A DNA stretch of 64,000 nucleotides from Nocardioides alpinus (GTDB lineage: Bacteria; Actinomycetota; Actinomycetes; Propionibacteriales; Nocardioidaceae): positions 62,001 through 126,000 of the forward strand of contig NZ_FOKC01000002.1 in NCBI RefSeq assembly GCF_900112035.1. Direction: 5' to 3'. The position numbers and the translations under genes are program-made. The first letter of the stretch is position 1; the number at the start of each line of letters is the position of its first letter. This document shows, one piece after another, positions 16,634-26,511 of the stretch. The notes below the pieces were generated by a model. That model saw nothing but the letters and a program-made list of their open reading frames with translations. It made no database searches and was not told the origin of the DNA.

Positions 16634-17710
16634 GTGGACAGGTGCGTACGGTGCGGCGCTGAGCTCGGGGTGGGCAGGTTCTGCCTCAACTGCGGGCACC
16701 GCATCGGCGAGCCCGTCCCCGCCGCCGCAGAGGTGACGGCTCCGCCCACCGCGGACCCCTCGGGCCGCCCAGCGGCCGCTCCGACCACGCCTGAGCCGCA
16801 GGGCCCTGAGCCGCAGGGCCTCCCCGTGCAGGCCGCCGACCCCACCCCGGTCCCTCCGGTGACTCCCGTCGATCCGGTGCGCGAGGCGCCGGCGGCGCCG
16901 ACCCGCCCCGTCCCACCGCCCCGTCCCCAGTCCCAGTGGGACCCCCGCGAGGACCTGCTCCCCTACGAGGAGGTCGACGACCTCGAGCGCGACTCCCCGC
17001 TCCCCGGACGGGCATGGATCGCGTGGGTGCTCGGCGCCGTGCTCCTGGTCGGGCTGGTCGTCGTGCTGCTGCGCGCCTTCGGCACCGACGGCGAGGAGAC
17101 CGCCACCGACCCGGCCGTGAGCGAGACCTCCGCACCCGCACCTGCGCCCGACCAGGGATCGGAGAGCCCCGTCGCCGACTCCGACGAGGAGACGGGGTCG
17201 GAGCCTGCGGAGGGTCCGACGGGAGTCGGCAAGCGCTTCGAGATGGCGCCCGGCGGCACCTTCGACGTGCCCGACACAGCGCCGCCCACCACCGACTTCG
17301 ACGGCAACCTCGTGGCCTACGAGGCGAGCCAGATGAACGACGGCAACCTGAGCACCGCGTGGCGCACGGCCGGCGACGCCACCGGGCAGACCGTCACCCT
17401 CACCCTGGCCGAGCCCGGCGTCGTCCAGCGCGTGGGCCTGGTCAACGGCTACAGCAAGCTGGTCGCCGGCGTGGACTGGTATCCCAACAACCGTCGGATC
17501 GTGGGCGTCACCTGGGTGTTCGAGGACGGCAGCTCGCTCGAGCAGACCTTCGCCGAGCGGCCCGGGCTGCAGATGATCAAGGTGCCGCCCGTGCTCACCA
17601 GCACCATCGGCATCCAGCTCACCGCGGTGACACCGCCGGGCAGCGGCAACCTCGGACGCGACTACACCGCGATCAGCGAGGTCTCGGTCATCGGGCGCAG
17701 GGCCGGCTGA
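16634..17710 (+). CDS. Zinc-ribbon membrane protein with discoidin-like extracellular domain
   Basis: A 358-residue protein: N-terminal zinc ribbon (CVRCGAELGVGRFCLNCG, residues 4-21), a long Pro-rich cytoplasmic linker, one membrane helix (about 130-150), an acidic spacer, and a C-terminal beta-sandwich of about 140 residues resembling the NADase-type or F5/8C glycan-binding fold (MNDGNLSTAWRT, VQRVGLVNGY, GRDYTAISEVSV). The design suggests a surface receptor for a carbohydrate or wall ligand coupled to an inside zinc domain. Function unproven. Confidence 0.75.
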   Translation: MDRCVRCGAELGVGRFCLNCGHRIGEPVPAAAEVTAPPTADPSGRPAAAPTTPEPQGPEPQGLPVQAADPTPVPPVTPVDPVREAPAAPTRPVPPPRPQSQWDPREDLLPYEEVDDLERDSPLPGRAWIAWVLGAVLLVGLVVVLLRAFGTDGEETATDPAVSETSAPAPAPDQGSESPVADSDEETGSEPAEGPTGVGKRFEMAPGGTFDVPDTAPPTTDFDGNLVAYEASQMNDGNLSTAWRTAGDATGQTVTLTLAEPGVVQRVGLVNGYSKLVAGVDWYPNNRRIVGVTWVFEDGSSLEQTFAERPGLQMIKVPPVLTSTIGIQLTAVTPPGSGNLGRDYTAISEVSVIGRRAG

Positions 17711-17730
17711 GCCAGACCCAGCAGACGACG

Positions 17731-18225
17731 ATGCCGCGCACGCTCATCACCCCCATCGCCGACGAGGAGACCCGTCGGCTCGCGGTCGAGGTGTGGGCCG
17801 CCGCACGGTCGGCCTCGGGTCCGCGGCCGCAGCCCGCCCGCGCGCAGCGGGTGGCGGAGAAGATGGCCACGCGCACGGCGGGCGGGGATGTTGCTCTGCT
17901 CGCTCACTACGGCGAGCGGCCGGCGGGGATGCTGGTGGCCGAGCCGTTCGTGGGCGACGACGGGCCGGACGACTCGTGCGGCCACCTCTCGATGGTCTTC
18001 GTCGACCCGGCGCTCTGGGGCTGCGGGGTCGCCGGCGCGCTGCTGCGCTCCCTCCAGCGCGGCGACCACGGCCCCGGCTGGACCCGGCTGTCGGTCTGGA
18101 CGCGCGAGACCAACCGCCGGGCCCGGCGCCTCTATGCGGCGCGGGGCTTCACCGACACCGGCGAGCGCGCGGCCCTCCACGAGGGCGAGGTCATCTGCCG
18201 CTGGGAGTGGCGCGCCGAGGAGTGA
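17731..18225 (+). CDS. GNAT-family N-acetyltransferase
   Basis: A 164-residue GNAT protein. The acetyl-CoA-binding region is HLSMVFVDPALWGCGVAGALLRSL (motif A, W-G-x-G-x-A form), followed by RLSVWTRETNRRARRLYAARGF (motif B). It begins 20 nt after the preceding stop and is probably read in the same transcript. The substrate is not predictable. Confidence 0.82.
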   Translation: MPRTLITPIADEETRRLAVEVWAAARSASGPRPQPARAQRVAEKMATRTAGGDVALLAHYGERPAGMLVAEPFVGDDGPDDSCGHLSMVFVDPALWGCGVAGALLRSLQRGDHGPGWTRLSVWTRETNRRARRLYAARGFTDTGERAALHEGEVICRWEWRAEE

Positions 18226-18228
18226 AGG

Positions 18229-19224
<996 letters not shown>

Positions 19225-19231
19225 GGGGGCG

Positions 19232-19237
19232 AACCTA
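19232..19237 (-). promoter_or_regulatory. -10 hexamer, leaderless start of threonine aldolase gene
   Basis: TAGGTT on the minus strand ends 7 nt before GTG 19224. Confidence 0.6.
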
Positions 19238-19275
19238 CCCGGGCCGCGCGTCACCGTCGCCGCGCCCCGCCCCCA

Positions 19276-19456
19276 AGTCGCCAACTCACGAGTTGGCCGG
19301 CCAACCGGTCAGTTGGCGAGACGGGTAGGGCCGGGCGCGCCTGAACGACCCCCCATTCGCCAACCCACGAGTTGGCGGGTCGGGTGGGTCGAGGAGGCGT
19401 GGAAGGTCCCCCATTCGCCAACTCACGAGTTGGCCGGCCAACCGGTCAGTTGGCGA
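19276..19456. repeat. Palindromic repeat cluster (two identical 44-bp copies plus one partial)
   Basis: Identical 44-bp copies lie at 19276-19319 and 19413-19456; a diverged partial copy is at about 19355-19378. Each full copy contains GCCAACTC-AC-GAGTTGGC, an almost perfect palindrome, and a second CCAAC/GTTGG pair, so it can fold into two hairpins. The copies fill the space between aroG and the threonine aldolase gene. Confidence 0.85.
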
Positions 19457-19468
19457 GAAGGGCGGACC

Positions 19469-20806
19469 TCAGGCCTTGCGCAGCATCTCCGCGACGAGGA
19501 ACGACAGCTCCAGGGACTGGACCCGGTTGAGGCGGGGGTCGCAGACCGACTCGTAGCGGTTGGCCAGGCCGGCCTCGTTGATCTCCTCGCCGCCGCCGAT
19601 GCACTCCGTCACGTCGTCGCCGGTCAGCTCGACGTGGACGCCGCCGGGCCAGGTGCCGAGGCTGCGGTGGACGTCGAAGAAGCCCTGCACCTCCTCGATC
19701 ACGTCGTCGAAGCGGCGGGTCTTGTAGCCCGAGGACGCCTCGAAGGTGTTGCCGTGCATGGGGTCGCAGACCCAGGCGACCTGGAGGCCCTCTGCGGTGA
19801 CCTTCTCGACCAGCGGCGGCAGGCCGTCGCGGATCTTGTCGGCGCCGAAGCGGGTGATGAACGTGAGCCGACCCGGGGTGTTGTCCGGGTTGAGGCGCGC
19901 GGCGTAGGCCAGCGCGTCGTCCGGGGTGGTCGTCGGGCCGAGCTTGATGCCGATCGGGTTCTTGATCCGCGAGAGCAGCTCCACGTGGGCGCCGTCGAGC
20001 TGACGGGTCCGCTCACCGATCCACACGAAGTGGGCCGAGACGTTGTAGGGCTCGTCGGTGCGCGAGTCGATGCGGGTCAGCGACTGCTCGTACTCCAGCA
20101 GCAGGGCCTCGTGGCTGGAGTGGAAGTCGACACGGTGGAACTCGTCGGGGTCGGCGCCGATCGCCTTCATGAAGGTGAGGGCGCGCTCGATCTCGTCGGC
20201 CACGGCCTCGTAGCGCTCGCCGAAGGGTGAGCTCTGCACGAAGTCGGTGTTCCAGGTGTGCACCTGGCGCAGGTCGGCGTAGCCGCCCGTGACGAACGCG
20301 CGGACCAGGTTGAGGGTGGCCGCGGAGGAGTTGTAGACGTCGACGAGGCGCTGCGGGTCGGGGATGCGCGACTCGGGCGTGAAGTCGTAGCCGTTGACGG
20401 CGTCGCCGCGGTAAGCCGGGAGGGTCACCCCGCCGCGGGTCTCCATGTCGGAGCTGCGCGGCTTGGCGTACTGCCCTGCGATCCGACCGAGCTTCACCAC
20501 GGGCACCGAGGCGGCGTAGGTCAGGACGACCGCCATCTGCAGCAGCACGCGCAGCTTGTTGCGGACGTTGTCGGCGGTGACGCCGTCGAAGGTCTCGGCG
20601 CAGTCACCACCCTGGAGCAGGAACGCCTCACCGCGCGTGACGGCCGCGATCTTGGCCGTGAGGTCGTCGCACTCCCCCGCGAACACCAGCGGCGGCGACG
20701 TCTTGAGTCGGGACACGGCTGCGTCGACCGCACCCTGGTCGGGGTAGGTCGGCTGCTGCAGGGGCCCGAGCGCGTGCAGCTGCTCGAGGGTGGGGATCTG
20801 ACTCAC
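19469..20806 (-). CDS. aroG: Class II 3-deoxy-7-phosphoheptulonate (DAHP) synthase
   Basis: First enzyme of the shikimate pathway, condensing phosphoenolpyruvate and erythrose 4-phosphate. The 445-residue length and motifs are those of the plant/actinobacterial class II type: LQGGDCAETF with the metal-binding cysteine, KLGRIAGQYAKPRSS, SSHEALLLEYEQ, WIGERTRQLDGAH and WVCDPMHGNTFE. Feedback sites cannot be judged by eye. GTG 20806 has both a GGAGG ribosome site and a TACCCT hexamer within 12 nt. Confidence 0.96.
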   Translation of the reverse strand: MSQIPTLEQLHALGPLQQPTYPDQGAVDAAVSRLKTSPPLVFAGECDDLTAKIAAVTRGEAFLLQGGDCAETFDGVTADNVRNKLRVLLQMAVVLTYAASVPVVKLGRIAGQYAKPRSSDMETRGGVTLPAYRGDAVNGYDFTPESRIPDPQRLVDVYNSSAATLNLVRAFVTGGYADLRQVHTWNTDFVQSSPFGERYEAVADEIERALTFMKAIGADPDEFHRVDFHSSHEALLLEYEQSLTRIDSRTDEPYNVSAHFVWIGERTRQLDGAHVELLSRIKNPIGIKLGPTTTPDDALAYAARLNPDNTPGRLTFITRFGADKIRDGLPPLVEKVTAEGLQVAWVCDPMHGNTFEASSGYKTRRFDDVIEEVQGFFDVHRSLGTWPGGVHVELTGDDVTECIGGGEEINEAGLANRYESVCDPRLNRVQSLELSFLVAEMLRKA

Positions 20807-20812
20807 CCTCCA

Positions 20813-20818
20813 AGGGTA
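20813..20818 (-). promoter_or_regulatory. aroG: -10 hexamer of aroG
   Basis: TACCCT on the minus strand ends 6 nt before GTG 20806; the 6-nt spacer is itself TGGAGG. Confidence 0.5.
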
Positions 20819-20881
20819 CGGCGCGCGCCCCGCCCGGCCCGAACCCTGACCGCCCGCTGAACGGGCCGCGACCCGGATCGG

Positions 20882-22228
20882 TCAGGACCGCGGCGTGAGC
20901 ACGCCGTCGGCCTCGTCCACCCGCAGCCCGCCGGACCGGGTCCGGCTGGCCACGAGGGTGCCGGTGACGATCGACGGGTCGGGATAGCTGATGTGACCCG
21001 GCGCACCCTGGCGCGAGGTGGTCCAGAGCCGGTCCTCGAAGCCGATCGTCCCGCTGAACTGGTGGTTCTCGAGGACGAGCTGGTCGGCGGTCGCCTGCCC
21101 GACGACGTACGACGCCTCGCCGCGGTAGAGCAGCGAGCCGTGCGACACCTCCAGGATCCCGTCGCGCTGGTGGACCGTCTGGTCGTGCACCTCGCCGCTG
21201 AGGTAGACGTCGACGCCTCCCTCGGCCATCACCTTCCAGAGCTCGGAGCGCGCCCCGCGCTCGTAGACCAGGTGGCTGGAGTTGCGGGTGCGGACGGCGC
21301 CGGTCATCGGGACGTGCCCCTGCACCATCACCCACGGCACCTCGTCGCGCCGCGCCTGCCGGAGCACCTGCCGGAGCCACCGCAGCTGGGCCGCGTCGAC
21401 CGACATGTGCACGTCTCCCCCGCGGCGCTCGAAGACGTCGATGGTGACCAGCAGGACCCGGGGATCGAGGCGTACGGCATAGGCGGTGTGGCGCGCCTGT
21501 CCGCGGGGACGATCGGTGAAGCGCCGCGTGCCGTCGGTGCCGCGCAGCATCTGGTCGGCGTAGATCTTCTTGAACTGCGGCACGTGGCGGCGCTTGAAGT
21601 CGATCCACGCGTCCCCGCTCCTGCGCCACGGGTCGTCGCCGAGCTCGTGGTCGCCGAGCGCGGTGTACGTCGTGAGGCCGTGGTCGGCGAACCGCTCGCG
21701 CCAGGCCGGGTAGTAGACCTCGGCCGCCCGACGCCAGGCGCGCAACCGCTGCACCTCGGTCCTCACGGGCCCGAACACCCCGGTGCGGGAGTCGTCGCGC
21801 CCCCACCGGCCCTCGACGAGGTCGCCGGCCACGAGCACGTCGTCGGTGCCGTGGGAGGCCATCTCGCTCAGCACGTGGTCCAGCGCGGCGTCGTACTCCG
21901 CGTTGGTCGAGTTGGCGACCTGGCCGGTCGCGCGGTCGACGATCTCCTCGCGCCCACCGACGGTCAGGTCGGCGACGTCCTGGTTCAGGAAGTCGGGGCT
22001 GGAGATGAAGCGGTAGGCACGGGGCAGGTCGGGCGCCGCGGGCACGGACGTCCGGTCGCGTGGGCTGCGCTCGCTCGGCGTGGCTGACGGTGTCGACGAG
22101 AGCGTCGGAGCGGGCAGGTCACCCCCGGGCGTGGCGCTCGCGGACGGAGAGGGCGGAGTGACCGACGTACAACCCAGCACGGAGGCGATCAGCACAGCGA
22201 GGAGCGGCCCGAGAGGTCGTCGTGTCAC
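20882..22228 (-). CDS. Lipoprotein with calcineurin-like metallophosphoesterase domain
   Basis: A 448-residue exported protein. LLAVLIASVLGC is a lipoprotein signal with lipobox V-L-G-C (cysteine about 20), then a Ser/Pro/Thr-rich linker. The catalytic domain carries metallophosphoesterase blocks: LVAGDLVEG (G-D), TALGDHELG (G-D-H-E), VMVQGHVPMTG (G-H) and SGEVHDQT (G-x-V-H). The initial D-x-H block is less clear. It should hydrolyse phosphate esters outside the cell; substrate unknown. Confidence 0.8.
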   Translation of the reverse strand: MTRRPLGPLLAVLIASVLGCTSVTPPSPSASATPGGDLPAPTLSSTPSATPSERSPRDRTSVPAAPDLPRAYRFISSPDFLNQDVADLTVGGREEIVDRATGQVANSTNAEYDAALDHVLSEMASHGTDDVLVAGDLVEGRWGRDDSRTGVFGPVRTEVQRLRAWRRAAEVYYPAWRERFADHGLTTYTALGDHELGDDPWRRSGDAWIDFKRRHVPQFKKIYADQMLRGTDGTRRFTDRPRGQARHTAYAVRLDPRVLLVTIDVFERRGGDVHMSVDAAQLRWLRQVLRQARRDEVPWVMVQGHVPMTGAVRTRNSSHLVYERGARSELWKVMAEGGVDVYLSGEVHDQTVHQRDGILEVSHGSLLYRGEASYVVGQATADQLVLENHQFSGTIGFEDRLWTTSRQGAPGHISYPDPSIVTGTLVASRTRSGGLRVDEADGVLTPRS

Positions 22229-22234
22229 GCCCCC

Positions 22235-22240
22235 ACCGTA
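22235..22240 (-). promoter_or_regulatory. -10 hexamer of metallophosphoesterase gene
   Basis: TACGGT on the minus strand ends 6 nt before GTG 22228. Confidence 0.55.
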
Positions 22241-22255
22241 GTCGGCCGACCCTCG

Positions 22256-23713
22256 CTACTCGGAGAGGTGGTCGATGTCGCGGAAGCCGGTCTTCTTGGC
22301 CCGGATGCCGCGGTTGGTCAGCCAGGTGAGCAACCAGAGCACGAGCCCGGCAGCGAGCAGGAAGCCGGCGATGACGTACTGCTCCTGCTGCTCCTCGCTG
22401 CGTGCCCACGGGCCCGCGAGGAACGCACAGGTGATCGCCCCGACGTAGGGGAGCACGGTCGGCGCGGTGAAGTGCGGGTGCTTCTCGTCGGTCGGGCGCC
22501 GGCGGATGACGATCAGCGCGATGTTGACCACGGTGAAGACGCAGAGCAGGAGCAGGGCGGTCGTGCCGCCGAGGAGCGCCACCGACGAGGCCCCGTCCGC
22601 CGACGCGCTGGCCCGGACGACGTAGGTGATCAGGGCGAAGGAGATGGCGGTGGTGAAGAGGATCGACACCCACGGGGTACGACGCGACTTGTGCACCTTG
22701 CCGAGCACGCGCGGCAGGACGTCCTGGTTGGCCATGCCGTAGAGCAGTCGGCTCGCCATCAGCATGTTGATCAGGGCGGAGTTGGCGACGGCGAACATGC
22801 CGATGAACGGGAAGATCGTGTCGAAGGGGAAGTCCGGCGCTCCGGCGGCGACGACCTGGGTCAGCGCCTGTCCCTTGGCCGGGTCGGTCAGGTCGCCGAC
22901 CGGCACGAGGGCGACGGCCGTGATCGAGACCAGGAGGTAGATGACGCCGGTGACGCCGAGGCCGGTGAGCATCATCTTGGGGAAGTCGCGGACGGGGTCC
23001 GTGCACTCCTCGGCCATGTTGACCGAGTCCTCGAAGCCGACCATCGCGAAGAAGGCCAGCGACGTGGCCGCGGTGATGGCGAAGAAGGTGCTCTTGTCGC
23101 TGGGGCTGTCGAAGACCACCACGCGGGAGAAGTCGGCGTTGCCCTGCGTGACGGCGAAGAGGCCGATGAAGATGATCATCAGCAGGCCGGAGAGCTCGAC
23201 GAGGGTCAGCACGACGTTGGCCTTGACGCTCTCCCCCACCCCGCGGAAGTTGACCGCTGCGACCAGCGCCATGAAGGCGAGCGCCGTGATGAGGATGCCC
23301 GCCCCACCGACCTCGAAGCCGAGGTCGAAGCCGTCGTTGAGGAAGCCGGCGAAGGCGTTCGACGCCGTGGAGGCGGAGGTGATGCCCGAGCACATGACGG
23401 TGAACGCGACGAGGAACGTCACGAAGTGCACCCCGAAGGCCTTGTGCGTGTAGAGCGCCGCACCGGCGGCCTGGGGGTAGCGGGTGACGAGCTCGAGGTA
23501 GGAGAAGGCGGTGATCGTCGCCACCACGAAGGCCACGAGGAACGGGGCCCAGGCGGCGCCACCCACCTCGCCGGCGACCGAACCCGTGAGGGCGTAGACG
23601 CCCGTGCCGAGGATGTCTCCCACGATGAACAGCAGGAGCAGCTTGGGGCCGATGACCCGGTTGAGGTCGGGCTGCTCCCCGTTGACGTCCTTGGTCGCTT
23701 CTGTCGCGCTCAT
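22256..23713 (-). CDS. APC-family amino-acid permease
   Basis: A 485-residue transporter with about 12 membrane helices. GPKLLLLFIVGDILGTGVYALTG is the first helix with the unwound glycine-rich substrate site; LELVTRYPQAAGAALYTHKAFG and ATSLAFFAMVGFEDSVNMAEE are typical of the cationic/neutral amino-acid branch (CAT/YfnA-like). ATG 23713 has GAGGGGAT nearby; the longer frame upstream covers the divergent phosphofructokinase gene. It should import amino acids by proton or substrate exchange; specificity unknown. Confidence 0.88.
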   Translation of the reverse strand: MSATEATKDVNGEQPDLNRVIGPKLLLLFIVGDILGTGVYALTGSVAGEVGGAAWAPFLVAFVVATITAFSYLELVTRYPQAAGAALYTHKAFGVHFVTFLVAFTVMCSGITSASTASNAFAGFLNDGFDLGFEVGGAGILITALAFMALVAAVNFRGVGESVKANVVLTLVELSGLLMIIFIGLFAVTQGNADFSRVVVFDSPSDKSTFFAITAATSLAFFAMVGFEDSVNMAEECTDPVRDFPKMMLTGLGVTGVIYLLVSITAVALVPVGDLTDPAKGQALTQVVAAGAPDFPFDTIFPFIGMFAVANSALINMLMASRLLYGMANQDVLPRVLGKVHKSRRTPWVSILFTTAISFALITYVVRASASADGASSVALLGGTTALLLLCVFTVVNIALIVIRRRPTDEKHPHFTAPTVLPYVGAITCAFLAGPWARSEEQQEQYVIAGFLLAAGLVLWLLTWLTNRGIRAKKTGFRDIDHLSE

Positions 23714-23866
23714 CGAGATCCCCTCGTCCGTCCGTGCGCCCGCACGGTGCAGCCACAATGTCCTGAGGGCCGGGGGCGAGGCAACCACCGCGGCGATCGG
23801 CGTACGTCGTGTCGCGTGCGCAGCGGCGCGCCGAGACGGCACCTTCCGCAGTTGGATCGTTCTAAC

Positions 23867-23872
23867 TACCCT
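23867..23872 (+). promoter_or_regulatory. -10 hexamer, leaderless start of phosphofructokinase gene
   Basis: TACCCT ends 6 nt before ATG 23879. Confidence 0.6.
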
Positions 23873-23878
23873 GCTGCC

Positions 23879-25072
23879 ATGACACGCGTTGCCCTCCTCA
23901 CGGCCGGCGGCTACGCCCCCTGCCTGTCCTCCGCCGTGGGTGCTCTCATCGAGACCTACGACGCCACCGACCCCGAGATCGAGCTGATCGCCTACAAGCA
24001 CGGCTACCACGGCCTGCTCACGGGCAACAGCATCGTGATCGGGCCCGACGAGCGGGCCGGGGCGGCGCTGCTGCACCGCTTCGGCGGCAGCCCGATCGGC
24101 AACAGCCGCGTCAAGCTGACCAACGACGCCGACTGCCGCAGGCGCGGCCTCATCGGCGACGACGAGACCGCCCTGGCCGCGGCGGCGGCACGCCTGCAGG
24201 CCGACGGCGTGGACATCCTCCACACCATCGGTGGCGACGACACCAACACTGCGGCGGCGGACCTGGCGGCCTACCTGCGCACCCAGGGCTCCGAGCTCAC
24301 CGTGGTCGGCCTGCCCAAGACCATCGACAACGACATCGTGCCGATCCGCCAGAGCCTCGGCGCGCAGACCGCCGCGCAGGAGGCGTCACGGTTCGCCCAG
24401 CACGTGCTTGCCGAGCACGGCTCCAACCCGCGCATGCTGATCGTGCACGAGGTGATGGGGCGTGCGTCGGGCTGGCTCACGGCCGCTGCGGCACGCGACT
24501 ACATGGCCTGGCACGCCGAGCAGGAGTGGCTGCCCGGCATCGGCCTCGACCCGCGCCGCTGGGCGATCCACGCGGTCTACGTCCCCGAGCGCGGCATCGA
24601 CCTGGCTGCCGAGGCGACCCGTCTGCGGGCCGTGATGGACGAGGTCGGCTGCGTCAACATCTTCCTGGCCGAGGGTGCCGGGATCGACGACATCGTCGCC
24701 GACCTCGAGGCCGCCGGGGAGGTCGTCGGGCGCGACCCGTTCGGTCACGTCAAGATCGACCTGATCAACCCGGGGCGCTACTTCGCCGAACGCTTCTCCA
24801 CGGCCATCGGTGCCGAGAAGCACATGGTGCAGAAGTCCGGCTACTACTCCCGCTCGGCGCCCGCCAACGAGACCGACCTCGCCCTCATCCGGGAGATGGC
24901 CGAGCTGGCCGTCGTCTGCGCCCTCGAGGGCCGGCCGGGGGTCGTGGGCCACGACGAGGACCGCGGCGACGAGCTCCGCGCGATCGAGTTCGAGCGGATC
25001 GCCGGCCACAAGCCGTTCGACCCGTCGCAGGCGTGGTTCACCGAGCTCCTGGGGTGGACCGGCCAGGGCTGA
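23879..25072 (+). CDS. PPi-dependent phosphofructokinase-type enzyme
   Basis: A 397-residue group II phosphofructokinase interconverting fructose 6-phosphate and fructose 1,6-bisphosphate. The phosphoryl-donor loop reads TIGGDDTNTAA: the Asp after GGD is the residue that blocks ATP and marks pyrophosphate enzymes, and GLPKTIDNDI has the PPi-associated lysine in place of glycine. Catalytic TIDND and the VMGRASGWL, DLINPGRYFAERF segments are present. It is followed by a long inverted repeat and is convergent with the MFS gene. Confidence 0.88.
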   Translation: MTRVALLTAGGYAPCLSSAVGALIETYDATDPEIELIAYKHGYHGLLTGNSIVIGPDERAGAALLHRFGGSPIGNSRVKLTNDADCRRRGLIGDDETALAAAAARLQADGVDILHTIGGDDTNTAAADLAAYLRTQGSELTVVGLPKTIDNDIVPIRQSLGAQTAAQEASRFAQHVLAEHGSNPRMLIVHEVMGRASGWLTAAAARDYMAWHAEQEWLPGIGLDPRRWAIHAVYVPERGIDLAAEATRLRAVMDEVGCVNIFLAEGAGIDDIVADLEAAGEVVGRDPFGHVKIDLINPGRYFAERFSTAIGAEKHMVQKSGYYSRSAPANETDLALIREMAELAVVCALEGRPGVVGHDEDRGDELRAIEFERIAGHKPFDPSQAWFTELLGWTGQG

Positions 25073-25077
25073 TCTGG

Positions 25078-25156
25078 CGTACGCCGCCAGGGTGGCGGCA
25101 CATCGCACCGCGGGACCGTCGTCACCAGCAATCTGCCGCCACCCTGGCGGCGTACG
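25078..25156. repeat. Paired inverted palindromes (REP/REPIN-like), possible bidirectional terminator
   Basis: A perfect 23-bp inverted repeat (25078-25100 and 25134-25156) encloses 33 nt. Each arm contains GCCGCCA-GGG-TGGCGGC, itself a 7-bp hairpin. A third degenerate half copy is seen at about 25187-25200. It lies between the convergent phosphofructokinase and MFS genes. Confidence 0.85.
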
Positions 25157-25196
25157 ACGTCCCGGACGCGCGGGCCGATGTCGCGCGCCGCCACCC

Positions 25197-26450
25197 TCAG
25201 GGCGTGGGTCCGGTGGCGTCCTGCTCGGCCACCCGCGTCGTCACGCGCATCCCGGCGGCCGGCAGCACCCGGGGCAGCCGCTGGAGGTACGCCGCACTGA
25301 CGACCGCGATGAGCGTGAGCACCCACCACAGCGTCGTCGGTCCCTGGGCGAGCAGCCACGTGAAGGACACCGGCGCCACGGCGCCGCCGAGGGCCCAGCT
25401 GAGCTGGAACAACCCGAGGTAGCGGCCCCGGAGGTGGTCCGGCGCAGCCTCGGCGGCGGTGGCGCTCAGGACGGGGCCGCCGGTGAGCTCGCCGAAGGTG
25501 TAGACCGCCGCGCCGACCAGCATCACGACGACGGCCAGCCACACCGGGAGCCAGCCGGCCACGACGAACAACGCGTAGCTGGCGACGAAGACGACCTGGG
25601 CCAGACCCATCATCCGGGCACGCACCTGCCCGGTCATGCGGCGTACGACGAGCCCCTGGCCGAGGCCGACGAGTGCGGTGTTGAGCGTGAAGATCGCGCC
25701 GACGACCCACCCCGGCAGGTCGATCGTCTCCGCGACGTAGACCGGCAGCGCGAAGTTGAGCACCATCATCCCGGCCACGAAGCCGAGCTGGCCGACGACG
25801 AGGCGGAGGTAGGCGCGGTCGCGCAGCACGACTCCCCACCCCTCGAGGGGCGCGTCGTCGTCGCGCGCGACCCGGTGGTCGGGCACGTCGAGCAGCAGGA
25901 AGAACGCGACCACGAACGTCACGACGTTCACCACGACCACCGTCTGGTAGGCCAGGTCCGTCCCGATCTGGAGCGCGATGCCGGCCAGCACCCCACCCAC
26001 GGAGTAGCCCAGGTTGCGCACGGCCTGCAGGAACCCGAACCACAGCTCGCGCTCCCCCGGCGCGGAGATCGCGGTGACGACGTTGCCGAAGGACCCCCAA
26101 AAGGCCTGGCGGCCGATGTTGAGCAGGGTCGTCCACAGCGCGACGGCGAGCAGCGAGTCGGCCCAGAGGTAGGCCAGCATCCCGACGGCCTGGACCAGGT
26201 TGCCGATGAGCATCATCCGCCGCGGGCCGAAGCGGTCCACCAGGCTGCCGATGACGAACGCGCCGGGCATGGTGAGGATCGCGGAGAGCGAGAGCGCCGA
26301 CCCGACCTGCACCAGCGACAGGTCGGTCATCGCGAGGAAGTAGAGCAGCGTGATCGGCATGAACAGCCCGCTGCCGACCGTGTCGGCCACGATGGCCGTG
26401 ACGAAACGGCGATGCTCCCCCACGCTGGGGAATCCGAGACGGGTCAGCAC
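25197..26450 (-). CDS. MFS transporter
   Basis: A 417-residue major facilitator protein with about 12 helices. The loop 2-3 motif reads GSLVDRFGPRRMMLIGN (G-x3-D-R-x-G-R-R), the family hallmark, and GQGLVVRRMTGQVRARMMG is the matching half-repeat loop. Overall pattern resembles drug or metabolite exporters of actinobacteria. GTG 26450 is fixed by the -10 hexamer. It diverges from the DUF1028 gene. Confidence 0.87.
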   Translation of the reverse strand: MLTRLGFPSVGEHRRFVTAIVADTVGSGLFMPITLLYFLAMTDLSLVQVGSALSLSAILTMPGAFVIGSLVDRFGPRRMMLIGNLVQAVGMLAYLWADSLLAVALWTTLLNIGRQAFWGSFGNVVTAISAPGERELWFGFLQAVRNLGYSVGGVLAGIALQIGTDLAYQTVVVVNVVTFVVAFFLLLDVPDHRVARDDDAPLEGWGVVLRDRAYLRLVVGQLGFVAGMMVLNFALPVYVAETIDLPGWVVGAIFTLNTALVGLGQGLVVRRMTGQVRARMMGLAQVVFVASYALFVVAGWLPVWLAVVVMLVGAAVYTFGELTGGPVLSATAAEAAPDHLRGRYLGLFQLSWALGGAVAPVSFTWLLAQGPTTLWWVLTLIAVVSAAYLQRLPRVLPAAGMRVTTRVAEQDATGPTP

Positions 26451-26456
26451 GGGCCC

Positions 26457-26462
26457 ACCCTA
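26457..26462 (-). promoter_or_regulatory. -10 hexamer, leaderless start of MFS gene
   Basis: TAGGGT on the minus strand ends 6 nt before GTG 26450. Confidence 0.6.
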
Positions 26463-26498
26463 GGACTCCGAGCGACGCGCTCCTGCCCCTCGGCCGGA

Positions 26499-26504
26499 TA
26501 TGTT
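26499..26504 (+). promoter_or_regulatory. -10 hexamer, leaderless start of DUF1028-glpK operon
   Basis: TATGTT ends 7 nt before ATG 26512 and decides that start against an in-frame codon at 26500. Confidence 0.6.
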
Positions 26505-26511
26505 TCGGCGC

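Noticed and set aside
19276..19456. Possible CRISPR array
   Set aside because: Only two full copies and one partial, uneven spacing, each copy strongly palindromic, and no cas genes.
22268..23878. Plus-strand extension of the phosphofructokinase frame for over 1.6 kb
   Set aside because: It lies antisense to the permease gene and is low-complexity Asp/Glu/Gly/Arg; the real start is ATG 23879 with its -10 hexamer.
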